In this document: positions 51,583 through 59,214 of the stretch, in pieces | Layout of the letters: each line of letters opens with the position of its first letter | How positions within the stretch are numbered: position 1 is the stretch's first letter | NCBI GenBank assembly: GCA_946410085.1 | Contig: CAMJZA010000008.1 | Span: 1-64,000 of the forward strand | Source: an uncultured Treponema sp. | GTDB taxonomy: Bacteria; Spirochaetota; Spirochaetia; Treponematales; Treponemataceae | Length of the DNA stretch: 64,000 nucleotides | Reading direction: 5' to 3' | Made by a program: the position numbers and the translations under genes | The notes under the pieces: model-generated | Seen by the model: the letters and a program-made list of their open reading frames with translations, nothing else | Database searches by the model: none | What the model was told of the DNA's origin: nothing

Positions 51583-52187
51583 CTATACTCCCAGCAGGAA
51601 GTCGAACAGGTCGATAGTCTCCACGCCTTTCTCGTCCCTGCTCGCAAGCAGACCGTTCTTCGTGATGACGATCTTGCGGAAGGAATCATCGATATAATAG
51701 AGGGATTTCTTTTCCTGCCGTTCCTTTTCAGGGCTGTCCATAGAGAGGGCGGACTGGACGTAGAGTTTCTCGCTGCCCCTGCTGGCGATGAAATCGACCT
51801 CCAGCGACTTCTGGGCGTAAACGGGGCTTCCGTCCGCACCGAGTCTGTCCGTTTTCTCGCTGACGTTTATCTCGCCTACGTCCACGATGAAGTCACGGTA
51901 GCGCAGCTCGTTGTACAGGATGTTCTCCATGAGGTGGGTCTCCTCAATCTGGCGGAAGTTCAGCCGTGCGTTGCGGACCCCGACATCCTCAAAGTACAGC
52001 TTGAAGGGTGAGGAGATGTACTTCCTGCCCTTTATATTGTACTTTTCCGCCTTGGAGACAAGGAAGGCGTCGGCAAAGTATCCGATGAAATTGGAGATCG
52101 TGTCGTCCGTCAGCTCCTTTTTGGTGACGGTCCTGAACGTGTTTGCCAGCCTGAGGACGTTGACCGGGCTTCCGCTTGAATTCCATC
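51583..52187 (-). pseudogene. 5'-truncated AAA ATPase of the DUF4143 type
   Basis: The minus-strand frame is open from about 52187 to 51583 without a proper start. It reads SGSPVNVLRLANTF, ISNFIGYFADAFLVSKAEKY, NIKGRKYISSPFKLYFEDVG, METH-like LMENILYNELRYRDFIVDVG, KSLEVDFIASRGSEKLYVQS and ends VETIDLFDFLLGV. This is the complete C-terminal DUF4143 part; the roughly 200-residue N-terminal ATPase with Walker A is missing. A 51930 ATG could express the last 115 residues. Remnant of a deletion. Confidence 0.8.
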
Positions 52188-52271
52188 GTCAGTCTCCCTC
52201 CTGGTCGAAATTTTCCAAAGTCTTTGCTTTTTTTCGACTAGGATAACAAGTCGGGCGGAATTTGTCTTTTT

Positions 52272-52595
52272 CTACTGCCTGATTTTCAGCTTGATCTGCG
52301 TGACGGCGCCGGAGAGGGCCTGAAAGATTTCCTGCGACACGATGCTGTCCACCTTGTCCAGAAAGGCGGAAGTTCCGCTGTTTTCTTCCATTGAATAGAA
52401 GAGCGAGGAAGGGGAGACTTCAAGAACTGTGGAAAGCCGTTCGAGCAGTTCTGCGGAAACAAAGCTGCTTCCGTTTTCTATGGAACTGAGGTGTTTGGGC
52501 GTTATGTCCAGCAGTTCCGCAAGCCGTTCCTGCGACAGCTTCCGTTCCTTCCGGTACAGGTGAACATTCTTCCCGAACACACGCTTTATATCCAT
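52272..52595 (-). CDS. XRE-family DNA-binding protein
   Basis: 107 aa from the ATG at 52595; the frame is open upstream, but MDIKRVFGKNVHLYRKERKL is the normal beginning. HTH at residues 5-62 (SQERLAELLDITPKHLSSIE), then a helical C-terminus. TATACT (52607-52602) lies six bases before this ATG and no ribosome binding site is present, so the message is probably leaderless. It is divergent from the MBOAT operon and could regulate it or the broken ATPase gene downstream. Confidence 0.85.
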   Translation of the reverse strand: MDIKRVFGKNVHLYRKERKLSQERLAELLDITPKHLSSIENGSSFVSAELLERLSTVLEVSPSSLFYSMEENSGTSAFLDKVDSIVSQEIFQALSGAVTQIKLKIRQ

Positions 52596-52601
52596 AGGGT
52601 A

Positions 52602-52607
52602 AGTATA
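52602..52607 (-). promoter_or_regulatory. -10 element six bases before the XRE gene
   Basis: Minus strand TATACT, then six bases TACCCT, then the ATG at 52595. The -35 (TTCTTT, 17 bases further) is weak. Confidence 0.45.
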
Positions 52608-52685
52608 AGGTGTGGTTGACATAAAAAGAATAACGTTATGCGTGGCTATACGGTGCAAAATATAACTTTACAGGTTTAAATTTTG

Positions 52686-52714
52686 TTGACAATATGAATT
52701 ATAAATTCTATTAT
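52686..52714 (+). promoter_or_regulatory. near-consensus sigma70 promoter of the MBOAT operon
   Basis: TTGACA (52686-52691), 17-base spacer, TATTAT (52709-52714), 36 bases before the ATG. Confidence 0.75.
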
Positions 52715-52750
52715 CTCGCTTATAATAACTTTTAAGGTTGCGTAATTGCC

Positions 52751-54184
52751 ATGTCCCTGACCAGCCTCCGATTCCTGTACTTCCTTGCCGCCGTCATAGC
52801 GGCATGTTTCATTCTGCCCCGCAAGCTGCGGAACCCAATCCTGCTCGCGGCGAGCCTGTACTTTTACTGGGCCTGGAAGCCTTGGGCTCTGGCGGTGCTG
52901 GCCTTCTCGGTGACAAGCTCCTATATCCTTGCCCTGCTCATCGGAAAGGCACGGGAGAATCCGCCAAAGGGGGCAGGCCCGCGGCGGGGCAAGGCCCTGT
53001 TCGTCTTTTCGGTCGTCCTGCAGGCCGCCCTGCTCTGCCTGTTCAAGTACCTGACCCCGCGAGAGCTTGGGAAGCTCTCGCTCGTCATGCCCCTGGGCCT
53101 TTCCTTTTACAGCTTCCAGATCATCGCCGCCCTGTCCGACGTGTACACGGGCAAGGCAAAAGCCGAGCGGAACTTCATTGACTGGGCTCTGTTCGTCTCG
53201 TTCTTCCCCAAAATCATCGAGGGGCCGATCGAGCGGACGGGCTTCCTCCCGCAGCTCAAGGAGCCGCCCGCCTTCCAGTGGGAGACATTCAGGCTGGGGG
53301 CGGTACGCTTCCTCTGGGGCATCTTCGTCAAGCTCGTCATAACGGAGCGGCTTGCCCTGGTTTCCGCGCATATTGACAGCTACTATATCTATATGGAAGG
53401 CTACCTGCTTGCGGTGGGGATTGTCGCCTACTCCCTGCAGCTCTACACGGACTTCGCCGCCTACACGAGCATGGCGCGGGGAGCCGCCGGGATGCTCGGC
53501 TACGGGCTGTCGGAAAACTTCGCCCGGCCCTATTTCGCGACCGGCATCAAGGACTTCTGGAGGCGCTGGCACATCTCCCTGTCCTCATGGCTCCGCGACT
53601 ACATCTACATACCGCTCGGGGGCAGCCGCTGCCCCCGAGGCCGCAAGTACCTGAACGTCCTCGTGACCTTCCTCGTGTCGGGAATCTGGCACGGGGCGAG
53701 CTGGAAGTTCGCTGTCTGGGGGCTGCTGCACGGAATCCTGCAGGTCGCGGAAGACCTGCTCCGCCCCGCCCGCGACAGGCTCTGCACCACCCTGAAAGTG
53801 GACAGGACATCCTTCTCGCACCGCCTGCTCGCCAGCCTGTGGACATTCGCCCTGGTCAGCGCCCTCTGGCTCTTTTTCTGGCGGGAGTCCCCCAAGTCCG
53901 TGCTGGACTACCTGACATGGACATGCCGCTTCAAGAACTACCCGGAAATCTTCGAGGGCGGGCTTATGCGGCTGGGGCTGACGCATTTTGATTTTGCAGT
54001 GCTGGCCGTCTCCCTGGGGATGTTCACCTGCCGGTCAGTCATGGCCGAGCGGGGGTGCGACTGCAAGACCTGGCTTTTCCGTCAGGGCCTCTGGGCACGG
54101 ATGGCCTTTTACTGGACCCAGCTGCTGCTCATCGCATTCTCGGTCAGCTCAAGCGCAAAGGAGTTCGTCTATGCCGCGTTCTAA
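52751..54184 (+). CDS. MBOAT-family O-acyltransferase (AlgI/DltB-like)
   Basis: 477 aa with about eleven membrane helices. The MBOAT core is clear: MPLGLSFYSFQIIAALSDVY, FPKIIEGPIERTGF, FARPYFATGIKDFWRRWHIS and the catalytic His in VSGIWHGASWKF (about residue 315). These enzymes pass acyl groups across the inner membrane to a periplasmic partner that O-acetylates or D-alanylates a surface polymer. Its stop overlaps the start of the SGNH-type partner gene. AAGG lies upstream of the ATG. Acyl donor and polymer are not known. Confidence 0.93.
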   Translation: MSLTSLRFLYFLAAVIAACFILPRKLRNPILLAASLYFYWAWKPWALAVLAFSVTSSYILALLIGKARENPPKGAGPRRGKALFVFSVVLQAALLCLFKYLTPRELGKLSLVMPLGLSFYSFQIIAALSDVYTGKAKAERNFIDWALFVSFFPKIIEGPIERTGFLPQLKEPPAFQWETFRLGAVRFLWGIFVKLVITERLALVSAHIDSYYIYMEGYLLAVGIVAYSLQLYTDFAAYTSMARGAAGMLGYGLSENFARPYFATGIKDFWRRWHISLSSWLRDYIYIPLGGSRCPRGRKYLNVLVTFLVSGIWHGASWKFAVWGLLHGILQVAEDLLRPARDRLCTTLKVDRTSFSHRLLASLWTFALVSALWLFFWRESPKSVLDYLTWTCRFKNYPEIFEGGLMRLGLTHFDFAVLAVSLGMFTCRSVMAERGCDCKTWLFRQGLWARMAFYWTQLLLIAFSVSSSAKEFVYAAF

Positions 54185-55772
54185 TCGGATACTCAAGATC
54201 CTGCTGATTGTCTTTCTCTTTTTCCTTCCGGTACTCGCACTCAAAGTGTATATATGGAAGTATCCGATGAGGTGGTGTAATGAGACCGGAGTCAAATTCG
54301 TCTGGGCAAGGAACTTCGTCAGGGAAAAACATGAAGACTATTACCGGATCATCACTATCGGAGACTCTGACACGAACGCGGCATTTGCCCCGGAACTGCT
54401 CGGCGAGGATGTACTGGATTTAGCCGTTTATGCATCGAATCCCAGTGACGCATATTATGTCTTTAAGGAATATCTGTCTCATAACCAGATTCCCGAAACA
54501 GTTTATATTGCTTTTTATCCCTGGCATTTCCGGTATATTTCCCCGAATGCCATAATTACCGGCACTGCTGTTATGACAAATATGCTTAACCTGACAGATG
54601 AACTTGAATATCTTTCATATACAAGAAAATATGGAAAGATACAGCGAAAGGATGTTAAGGCGTATCTGGGTTATCGTTTTTTCTCTATAAAAGAGTACTG
54701 GGCATATTTAAGGAATTCCGGTTATGAAAAACGTTTCATTGCAAATAAGACGGCACTCTCAAAGCAGAATTTTCATAGGGGAACCGCTACAACGAGGTGT
54801 GTAGCGGTATGGAATCCACAAATAGAATCAATTCTCAATTATCTATATGGAACAGAGACAGAGGAAAATTCTGCTCCTAAGAATTGGCGGCATTTCACGG
54901 TTTCCGATTTACAGGATTTTTACTACAGGAAACTTCTTGAACTTTGTCGTGATCGGGGCATTTGCATCCGGATTCTGGCATTACCCCAGATGTATGCAAA
55001 TTACGGGGAAACGTACTGGGATGAGTTTACGTCCTACCACGAAGAAATACTTTCCGACTATGAAAATTGGACGCTTGCTCCCTCCCAAGACCTTGTTGCA
55101 GGCACAAGCGGTTTTACTGCCGGTGACTTCGCGGATTCCCACCACATGAACAACCACGGCTCGCTCAAGTTCTCCCGCATGATCCGCGAGCGTTACCCGG
55201 AGGACTTCGCCGAGGGGGCGGTCATGCCGGTCAGCGATAACACGCTCGCGGGGCTTGAGGACTACCTCTGTATGGAAAACCAGGCGGACAAAATCCTCCG
55301 GTGGATTCAGGGGACGGGCAGGGCGGAAGGCGGCGTCCCCCTGTCCGCCCTCCTCGTCACGCGGAACGGCCACACGTTGGAAGAGGACTGGAGACTTGCC
55401 GCCGTGCTGGGGGAAGAATACCCTGCCTATGCGGAGGGCCTTGTTGCATGGGGAAGCGGTGATGCTGCCTGCTACTTCTCCGGGGAGACCCCAGTCTCCA
55501 TCTCTGGAGACAACCGCACGGCCACGCTTTCCTGTGACGGCGGGGCGGCATCGCTCAGCTTCTCGGACGGGGCCGTCAGCCTTTCCGCCTTTGACGACGG
55601 CAGGAAGTTCCGCGCCCGCCTCCATACGACGGAGGACGGACATCCCCGCACGCAGGAGCTTTCCGCCCCCGACGGCGCGGACCTTTACGCCATCGTCCTC
55701 AACACCCGCAGCGGCAGGCTCGTCACCTGCAAGTCCTTCCGCTTCACCGGCTGGAGCTACCGCCTGCTGTAG
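54171..55772 (+). CDS. SGNH-hydrolase-like (DltD/AlgJ-type) acylation partner of the MBOAT protein
   Basis: 533 aa from the ATG at 54171, which overlaps the MBOAT stop by 14 bases. One N-terminal membrane helix (ILKILLIVFLFFLPVLALKV) anchors a periplasmic domain. The nucleophile block is TIGDSDTNAAF (Ser about residue 66), and the distal DFADSHHMNNHG near 320 supplies the D-x-x-H pair. A C-terminal region of about 190 residues is beta-rich. Bases about 54430-55080 are much AT-richer than both ends of the same gene, so the central part may be recombinant. Probable function: final transfer of acyl groups onto a surface polymer. Confidence 0.85.
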   Translation: MPRSNRILKILLIVFLFFLPVLALKVYIWKYPMRWCNETGVKFVWARNFVREKHEDYYRIITIGDSDTNAAFAPELLGEDVLDLAVYASNPSDAYYVFKEYLSHNQIPETVYIAFYPWHFRYISPNAIITGTAVMTNMLNLTDELEYLSYTRKYGKIQRKDVKAYLGYRFFSIKEYWAYLRNSGYEKRFIANKTALSKQNFHRGTATTRCVAVWNPQIESILNYLYGTETEENSAPKNWRHFTVSDLQDFYYRKLLELCRDRGICIRILALPQMYANYGETYWDEFTSYHEEILSDYENWTLAPSQDLVAGTSGFTAGDFADSHHMNNHGSLKFSRMIRERYPEDFAEGAVMPVSDNTLAGLEDYLCMENQADKILRWIQGTGRAEGGVPLSALLVTRNGHTLEEDWRLAAVLGEEYPAYAEGLVAWGSGDAACYFSGETPVSISGDNRTATLSCDGGAASLSFSDGAVSLSAFDDGRKFRARLHTTEDGHPRTQELSAPDGADLYAIVLNTRSGRLVTCKSFRFTGWSYRLL

Positions 55773-55914
55773 CAGGCAACTTCTGTAAGAAGCTGTTGCT
55801 CCAGCAATCCGGGGCCGGAACAAGAGTCCGGCGTTGACTTTTGCCTGCCCGGGCTAGGGGAAAACAAAAACAAAGGCCTGATTCAGGGTTCTATCTATTT
55901 TTCATGATATGCTG

Positions 55915-55926
55915 TATACTATATGT
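55915..55926 (+). promoter_or_regulatory. -10 element six bases before the DUF4160 gene
   Basis: TATACT (55915-55920), then ATATGT and the ATG at 55927. No ribosome binding site is present. 55773-55914 has no gene. Confidence 0.5.
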
Positions 55927-56169
55927 ATGCCGGCTGTTTTCTGTGAAAAAGGCTTTACGTTTTTCTTCTTTTCTAACGAAGGTAATCCTCTTGAACCATG
56001 CCATATTCATGTCAGAAAAGATGGAAATCTTGCGAAGTTTTGGGTAACAGATAAGGTCAGCCTGGCTGATTCGTATGGGTTTTCTGCGGAAGAACTGCAT
56101 TCTGCGGAGAAAATTGCTTCACAAAATATCACGAAGATAAAGAGGGCTTGGAATGAGTTTTTCTGTTGA
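55927..56169 (+). CDS. DUF4160 family protein
   Basis: 80 aa starting MPAVFCEKGFTFFFFSNEGN, followed by CHIHVRKDGNLAKFWV, the HxHV signature of DUF4160. Its 3' end overlaps the DUF2442 gene by 17 bases. DUF4160/DUF2442 pairs are common, small and mobile; a toxin-antitoxin-like role has been suggested from context but is not established to my knowledge. Starts at 55909 in the same frame are unlikely, because the -10 element overlaps them. Confidence 0.85.
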   Translation: MPAVFCEKGFTFFFFSNEGNPLEPCHIHVRKDGNLAKFWVTDKVSLADSYGFSAEELHSAEKIASQNITKIKRAWNEFFC

Positions 56170-56419
56170 AAATGCACGGGCTCAGAAAGTCTGGTTTGAT
56201 GAGCATAACCTGTGGCTCCTGCTCAAAGATGGCCGTCAGCTTTCAGTTCCCAAAGTGTATTTCCCGCTGCTGAACGACGCTCCGCCGTCGGCTCTTGAAA
56301 AATACAGCCTCTCTGGTGACGGGGCCGGAATTCACTGGGATATGATAGATGAAGATTTGTTTGTTCCCAACCTTTTGTTGGGAATATACAGCAGGGAAAA
56401 ATCCCCTGCCAGTGCATGA
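56153..56419 (+). CDS. DUF2442 family protein
   Basis: 88 aa: AQKVWFDEHNLWLLLKDGRQ, SVPKVYFPLL, and the typical end GAGIHWDMIDEDLFVPNLLLG. It is translationally linked to the DUF4160 gene by overlap and ends 20 bases before the ABC ATPase. This is the standard partner order. Confidence 0.88.
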   Translation: MSFSVENARAQKVWFDEHNLWLLLKDGRQLSVPKVYFPLLNDAPPSALEKYSLSGDGAGIHWDMIDEDLFVPNLLLGIYSREKSPASA

Positions 56420-56439
56420 GAGTAAGGTAGCCTAAAGCG

Positions 56440-57588
56440 ATGCAAGACGCCATTTCACCGGACACCCGCGACACGCCGCTCCTGCAGGTCAGCCACCTCA
56501 AGACCTACTTCAATAAGGGAAGCTTTCATGCCGTGGATGACATCAGCTTTGACATCTACAGGGGCGAAGTGTTCGGTCTGGTCGGAGAGTCGGGCTGCGG
56601 CAAGACGACGACGGGCCGTTCCATCATCGGCCTCTATGAGATAAGCGGGGGGAGCGTCTCTTTTGGCGGCAGGCTTTTGCGGGCAGGAACGCTGGAATAC
56701 CGCAAGGCAATCAATGCCGCAAAAGTGGAGTACAAACATGGCGCCATATCCCGGCAGGAACTGGCGAAAACTGTCCGCAGCAACAGGGAGAAAATACGCG
56801 AGGCCGAATCCCTGCGGCGCAAAAACAGCTTTGAAACCAAGATACAGATGATCTATCAGGATCCTGTTTCCTCGCTTGACCCCCGCATGACCGTCCGCGA
56901 GATCATCGCCGAAGGACTGCGCATCCGCGGGGTGCGGGACGAACGGCAGATCGGCATGGCAGTTGCCAAGGCGCTTGCCCGCGTGGGCCTGTTGAGCGAA
57001 TATGCCGACCGCTATCCCCATGAGTTTTCGGGCGGTCAGCGGCAGCGGATTGGAATTGCCCGTGCCATCATCATGGATCCTTCCCTCATAATCGCCGACG
57101 AACCCATTTCTGCACTCGATGTGTCCATCAAGGCGCAGGTGATAAACCTCCTGAACGAACTGCGCCGGGACCTGGGCCTGACCGTCCTCTTCATAGCCCA
57201 CGACCTTTCCGTGGTGAAATACTTCTGCGACCGCATTGCCGTCATGTACGCAGGCAGAATCGTGGAACTCGCCCCGTCCGAAGAACTGTTTGCCCACCCC
57301 CTGCATCCCTATACGAAGTCCCTGCTTTCCGCCGTTCCATTGCCCGATCCGCAGTATGAGCACCGGCGGCAGCGCCTCTTTTACGATGCGGAGCGAGCGC
57401 ACGACTATTCCAAGGAACAGGCCGTCATGCGCAAGCTGTCGCCGACCCATTCCGTCTACTGTAACAGTGCCGAGGCTGCCTGCTATGTCCGGGAACTGGA
57501 AAGCGGCACGTCGGGCACGGTAGCCGATGACTTGCCGGACAGCGAGCCGGGCGTAAAGCCGGGCAATAAGCCGAGGACTCCTGCATGA
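56440..57588 (+). CDS. oligopeptide/dipeptide ABC transporter ATP-binding protein (OppF/DppF type)
   Basis: 382 aa; AAGGTAGCC precedes the ATG. Walker A is GESGCGKTTTGRS, Q-loop MIYQDPVSSLDPRM, signature FSGGQRQRIGIARA, Walker B LIIADEPISALD, H-loop FIAHDLS, and the Opp C-terminal LFAHPLHPYTKSLLSAVPLPDP. An insert of about 45 charged helical residues sits between Walker A and the Q-loop (ISRQELAKTVRSNREKIREA), longer than in the usual OppF. No permease or binding-protein genes lie here; they are presumably elsewhere or before the window's DUF pair in other strains. Confidence 0.93.
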   Translation: MQDAISPDTRDTPLLQVSHLKTYFNKGSFHAVDDISFDIYRGEVFGLVGESGCGKTTTGRSIIGLYEISGGSVSFGGRLLRAGTLEYRKAINAAKVEYKHGAISRQELAKTVRSNREKIREAESLRRKNSFETKIQMIYQDPVSSLDPRMTVREIIAEGLRIRGVRDERQIGMAVAKALARVGLLSEYADRYPHEFSGGQRQRIGIARAIIMDPSLIIADEPISALDVSIKAQVINLLNELRRDLGLTVLFIAHDLSVVKYFCDRIAVMYAGRIVELAPSEELFAHPLHPYTKSLLSAVPLPDPQYEHRRQRLFYDAERAHDYSKEQAVMRKLSPTHSVYCNSAEAACYVRELESGTSGTVADDLPDSEPGVKPGNKPRTPA

Positions 57589-58052
57589 AAGGGGGTGCCG
57601 TAAAGAAATTCCTGCTCCTGCTTGCCGCCTTTCTGGTCGCCCTTGCCGTCATGCACTGGGAAAGTTCCACCCGTGCGGCTGCCGGGGAAGAGCTGCCGCT
57701 GTCCCGTATCTGGAGCGACGGTTTTTTTGTTTCCGCAGCCCTCTTTGTGTCCGCCGGCATCCTTTCCCTCGTTGCAGGCTGGGGTGGCTTTGACACGCTG
57801 GCCTACGGTGCAGGCTTTCTTGCTGCCCGCTTTACCCGCCGGGACAGCGCATACAAGTCCTACTTTGACTACGTGCAGGCAAAATCCGCAGAACGGAAGG
57901 CGCGGGCCGACCGGGGCGTCGACGGTAGCGAAGGCGCCAGCGGCCGGTTGAACGCCGGCGGTAACCGGAGCGCCCGCCTGCATCCTGTGGATTTCATCAT
58001 CACGGGTCTCATCATGCTTGCCCTTTCCGCCCTGGCAATGCTTGCCCAATAG
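57585..58052 (+). CDS. DUF3899-like small membrane protein
   Basis: 155 aa; its ATG overlaps the ABC ATPase stop by four bases. Three membrane helices: FLLLLAAFLVALAVMHW, GFFVSAALFVSAGILSLVAG, and FIITGLIMLALSALAML at the C-terminus, with a charged cytoplasmic loop from 95 to 130. DUF3899 proteins are uncharacterised. It is coupled to the OppF-type gene. Confidence 0.75.
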   Translation: MKGGAVKKFLLLLAAFLVALAVMHWESSTRAAAGEELPLSRIWSDGFFVSAALFVSAGILSLVAGWGGFDTLAYGAGFLAARFTRRDSAYKSYFDYVQAKSAERKARADRGVDGSEGASGRLNAGGNRSARLHPVDFIITGLIMLALSALAMLAQ

Positions 58053-58070
58053 GGGGCATTGCGGTATACT
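58042..58070 (+). promoter_or_regulatory. sigma70-like promoter of pyrB
   Basis: TTGCCC (58042-58047), 17-base spacer, TATACT (58065-58070). It is flanked by GCAATGC (58034) and GCATTGC (58056), a 7-base inverted repeat overlapping the -35, a possible operator. Confidence 0.55.
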
Positions 58071-58127
58071 GGGGCATATAATTCATATAATTATAGAAGA
58101 AACTTCAGATTGTAAGGAAGGTGTAAA

Positions 58128-59057
58128 GTGGGGGTTCTGAAAGGAAGGCACGTCATAGAGCCGAGCGACCTGAGCGTCGGCGAGATTGAGGAGATTTGCT
58201 CGCTCGCAGAGAAAATCATAGTTGACCCTGTCTCTTTTCAAGATGTGTGCCGCGGGAAAATCCTCGCGACACTTTTTTATGAGCCGAGCACCAGGACCCG
58301 CCTGTCATTCGAGGCGGCCATGCTGCACCTGGGCGGCACGGTGGAAGGCTTTGCCGATGCGAGCTACACCTCCGTGTCCAAGGGCGAGACGCTTGCCGAC
58401 ACGATCCGCGTCGTCAGCTCCTACGTCGACATCATTGCGATGCGGAGTCCCCAGGAGGGGGCGGCCCTGCTCGCCTCCAAGTACAGCGCGGTCCCCGTCA
58501 TCAACGCGGGCGACGGCGGCCACTACCACCCCACGCAGACCCTGACCGACCTGATGACAATCAGGATGCTGCGAGGAGGCTTTGAAAACCATACCGTCTG
58601 CTTCTGCGGCGACCTGAAATTCGGCCGCACCGTCCACTCGCTCGCACAGGCGATGAGCCGCTACAAGGGCAACAGCTTCATCTTCGTCAGCCCCAAGGAG
58701 CTGAAGGTACCGGAGTACATTACTAAGGACATTCTGGAACCGGCGGGCATCAAGTACATCGAGGTGGAACGGCTGGAAGATGCAATCGGTGAGGCCGACA
58801 TCCTGTACATGACCCGCGTGCAGAAGGAACGCTTCTTCAACGAACAGGACTACATCCGCCTCAAGGACAGCTACATACTGGACACCGAGAAGATGAAGCT
58901 GGCCCGCAAGGACATGATCGTCCTGCACCCCCTCCCCCGCGTCAACGAGATTGCCCCGGAGGTGGACGACGATCCCCGCGCCGCATACTTCAAGCAGGTG
59001 AAGTTCGGCATGTATGCCCGCATGGCCCTCATGTCCAAGCTGACCGGCAGCCTGTGA
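58128..59057 (+). CDS. pyrB: aspartate carbamoyltransferase catalytic chain
   Basis: 309 aa from a GTG at 58128 (AAGGAAGGTG upstream). It condenses carbamoyl phosphate and aspartate in pyrimidine synthesis. Seen: carbamoyl-phosphate loop [55 protein letters not shown], and HPLPRVNEI. Length is typical for the catalytic chain; no pyrI regulatory chain is adjacent. Confidence 0.96.
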   Translation: MGVLKGRHVIEPSDLSVGEIEEICSLAEKIIVDPVSFQDVCRGKILATLFYEPSTRTRLSFEAAMLHLGGTVEGFADASYTSVSKGETLADTIRVVSSYVDIIAMRSPQEGAALLASKYSAVPVINAGDGGHYHPTQTLTDLMTIRMLRGGFENHTVCFCGDLKFGRTVHSLAQAMSRYKGNSFIFVSPKELKVPEYITKDILEPAGIKYIEVERLEDAIGEADILYMTRVQKERFFNEQDYIRLKDSYILDTEKMKLARKDMIVLHPLPRVNEIAPEVDDDPRAAYFKQVKFGMYARMALMSKLTGSL

Positions 59058-59091
59058 TGGTGCCGTCACCGGAAGGTAATGGCATGCCCTC

Positions 59092-59183
59092 GTATCACTG
59101 TTGATGCACCACTTGTTTTAACAGTGATACAGGACTTGTATCAGTACTGATACAACACTTGTATCAACAGTGATACAATATCG
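59092..59183. repeat. 23-bp tandem repeat, four copies, each with a GTATCA-n4-TGATAC dyad
   Basis: Units begin at 59092, 59115, 59138 and 59161; units 3 and 4 have the full dyad and units 1 and 2 half-degenerate ones. Most units end in ACTT. It is intergenic, between convergent pyrB and the kinase gene. Confidence 0.9.
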
Positions 59184-59214
59184 GTTTCCCGCTCACATTC
59201 CCCTAAAATAAGTC

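Noticed and set aside
59092-59183. CRISPR-like repeat
   Set aside because: Four contiguous 23-bp units with no unique spacers.
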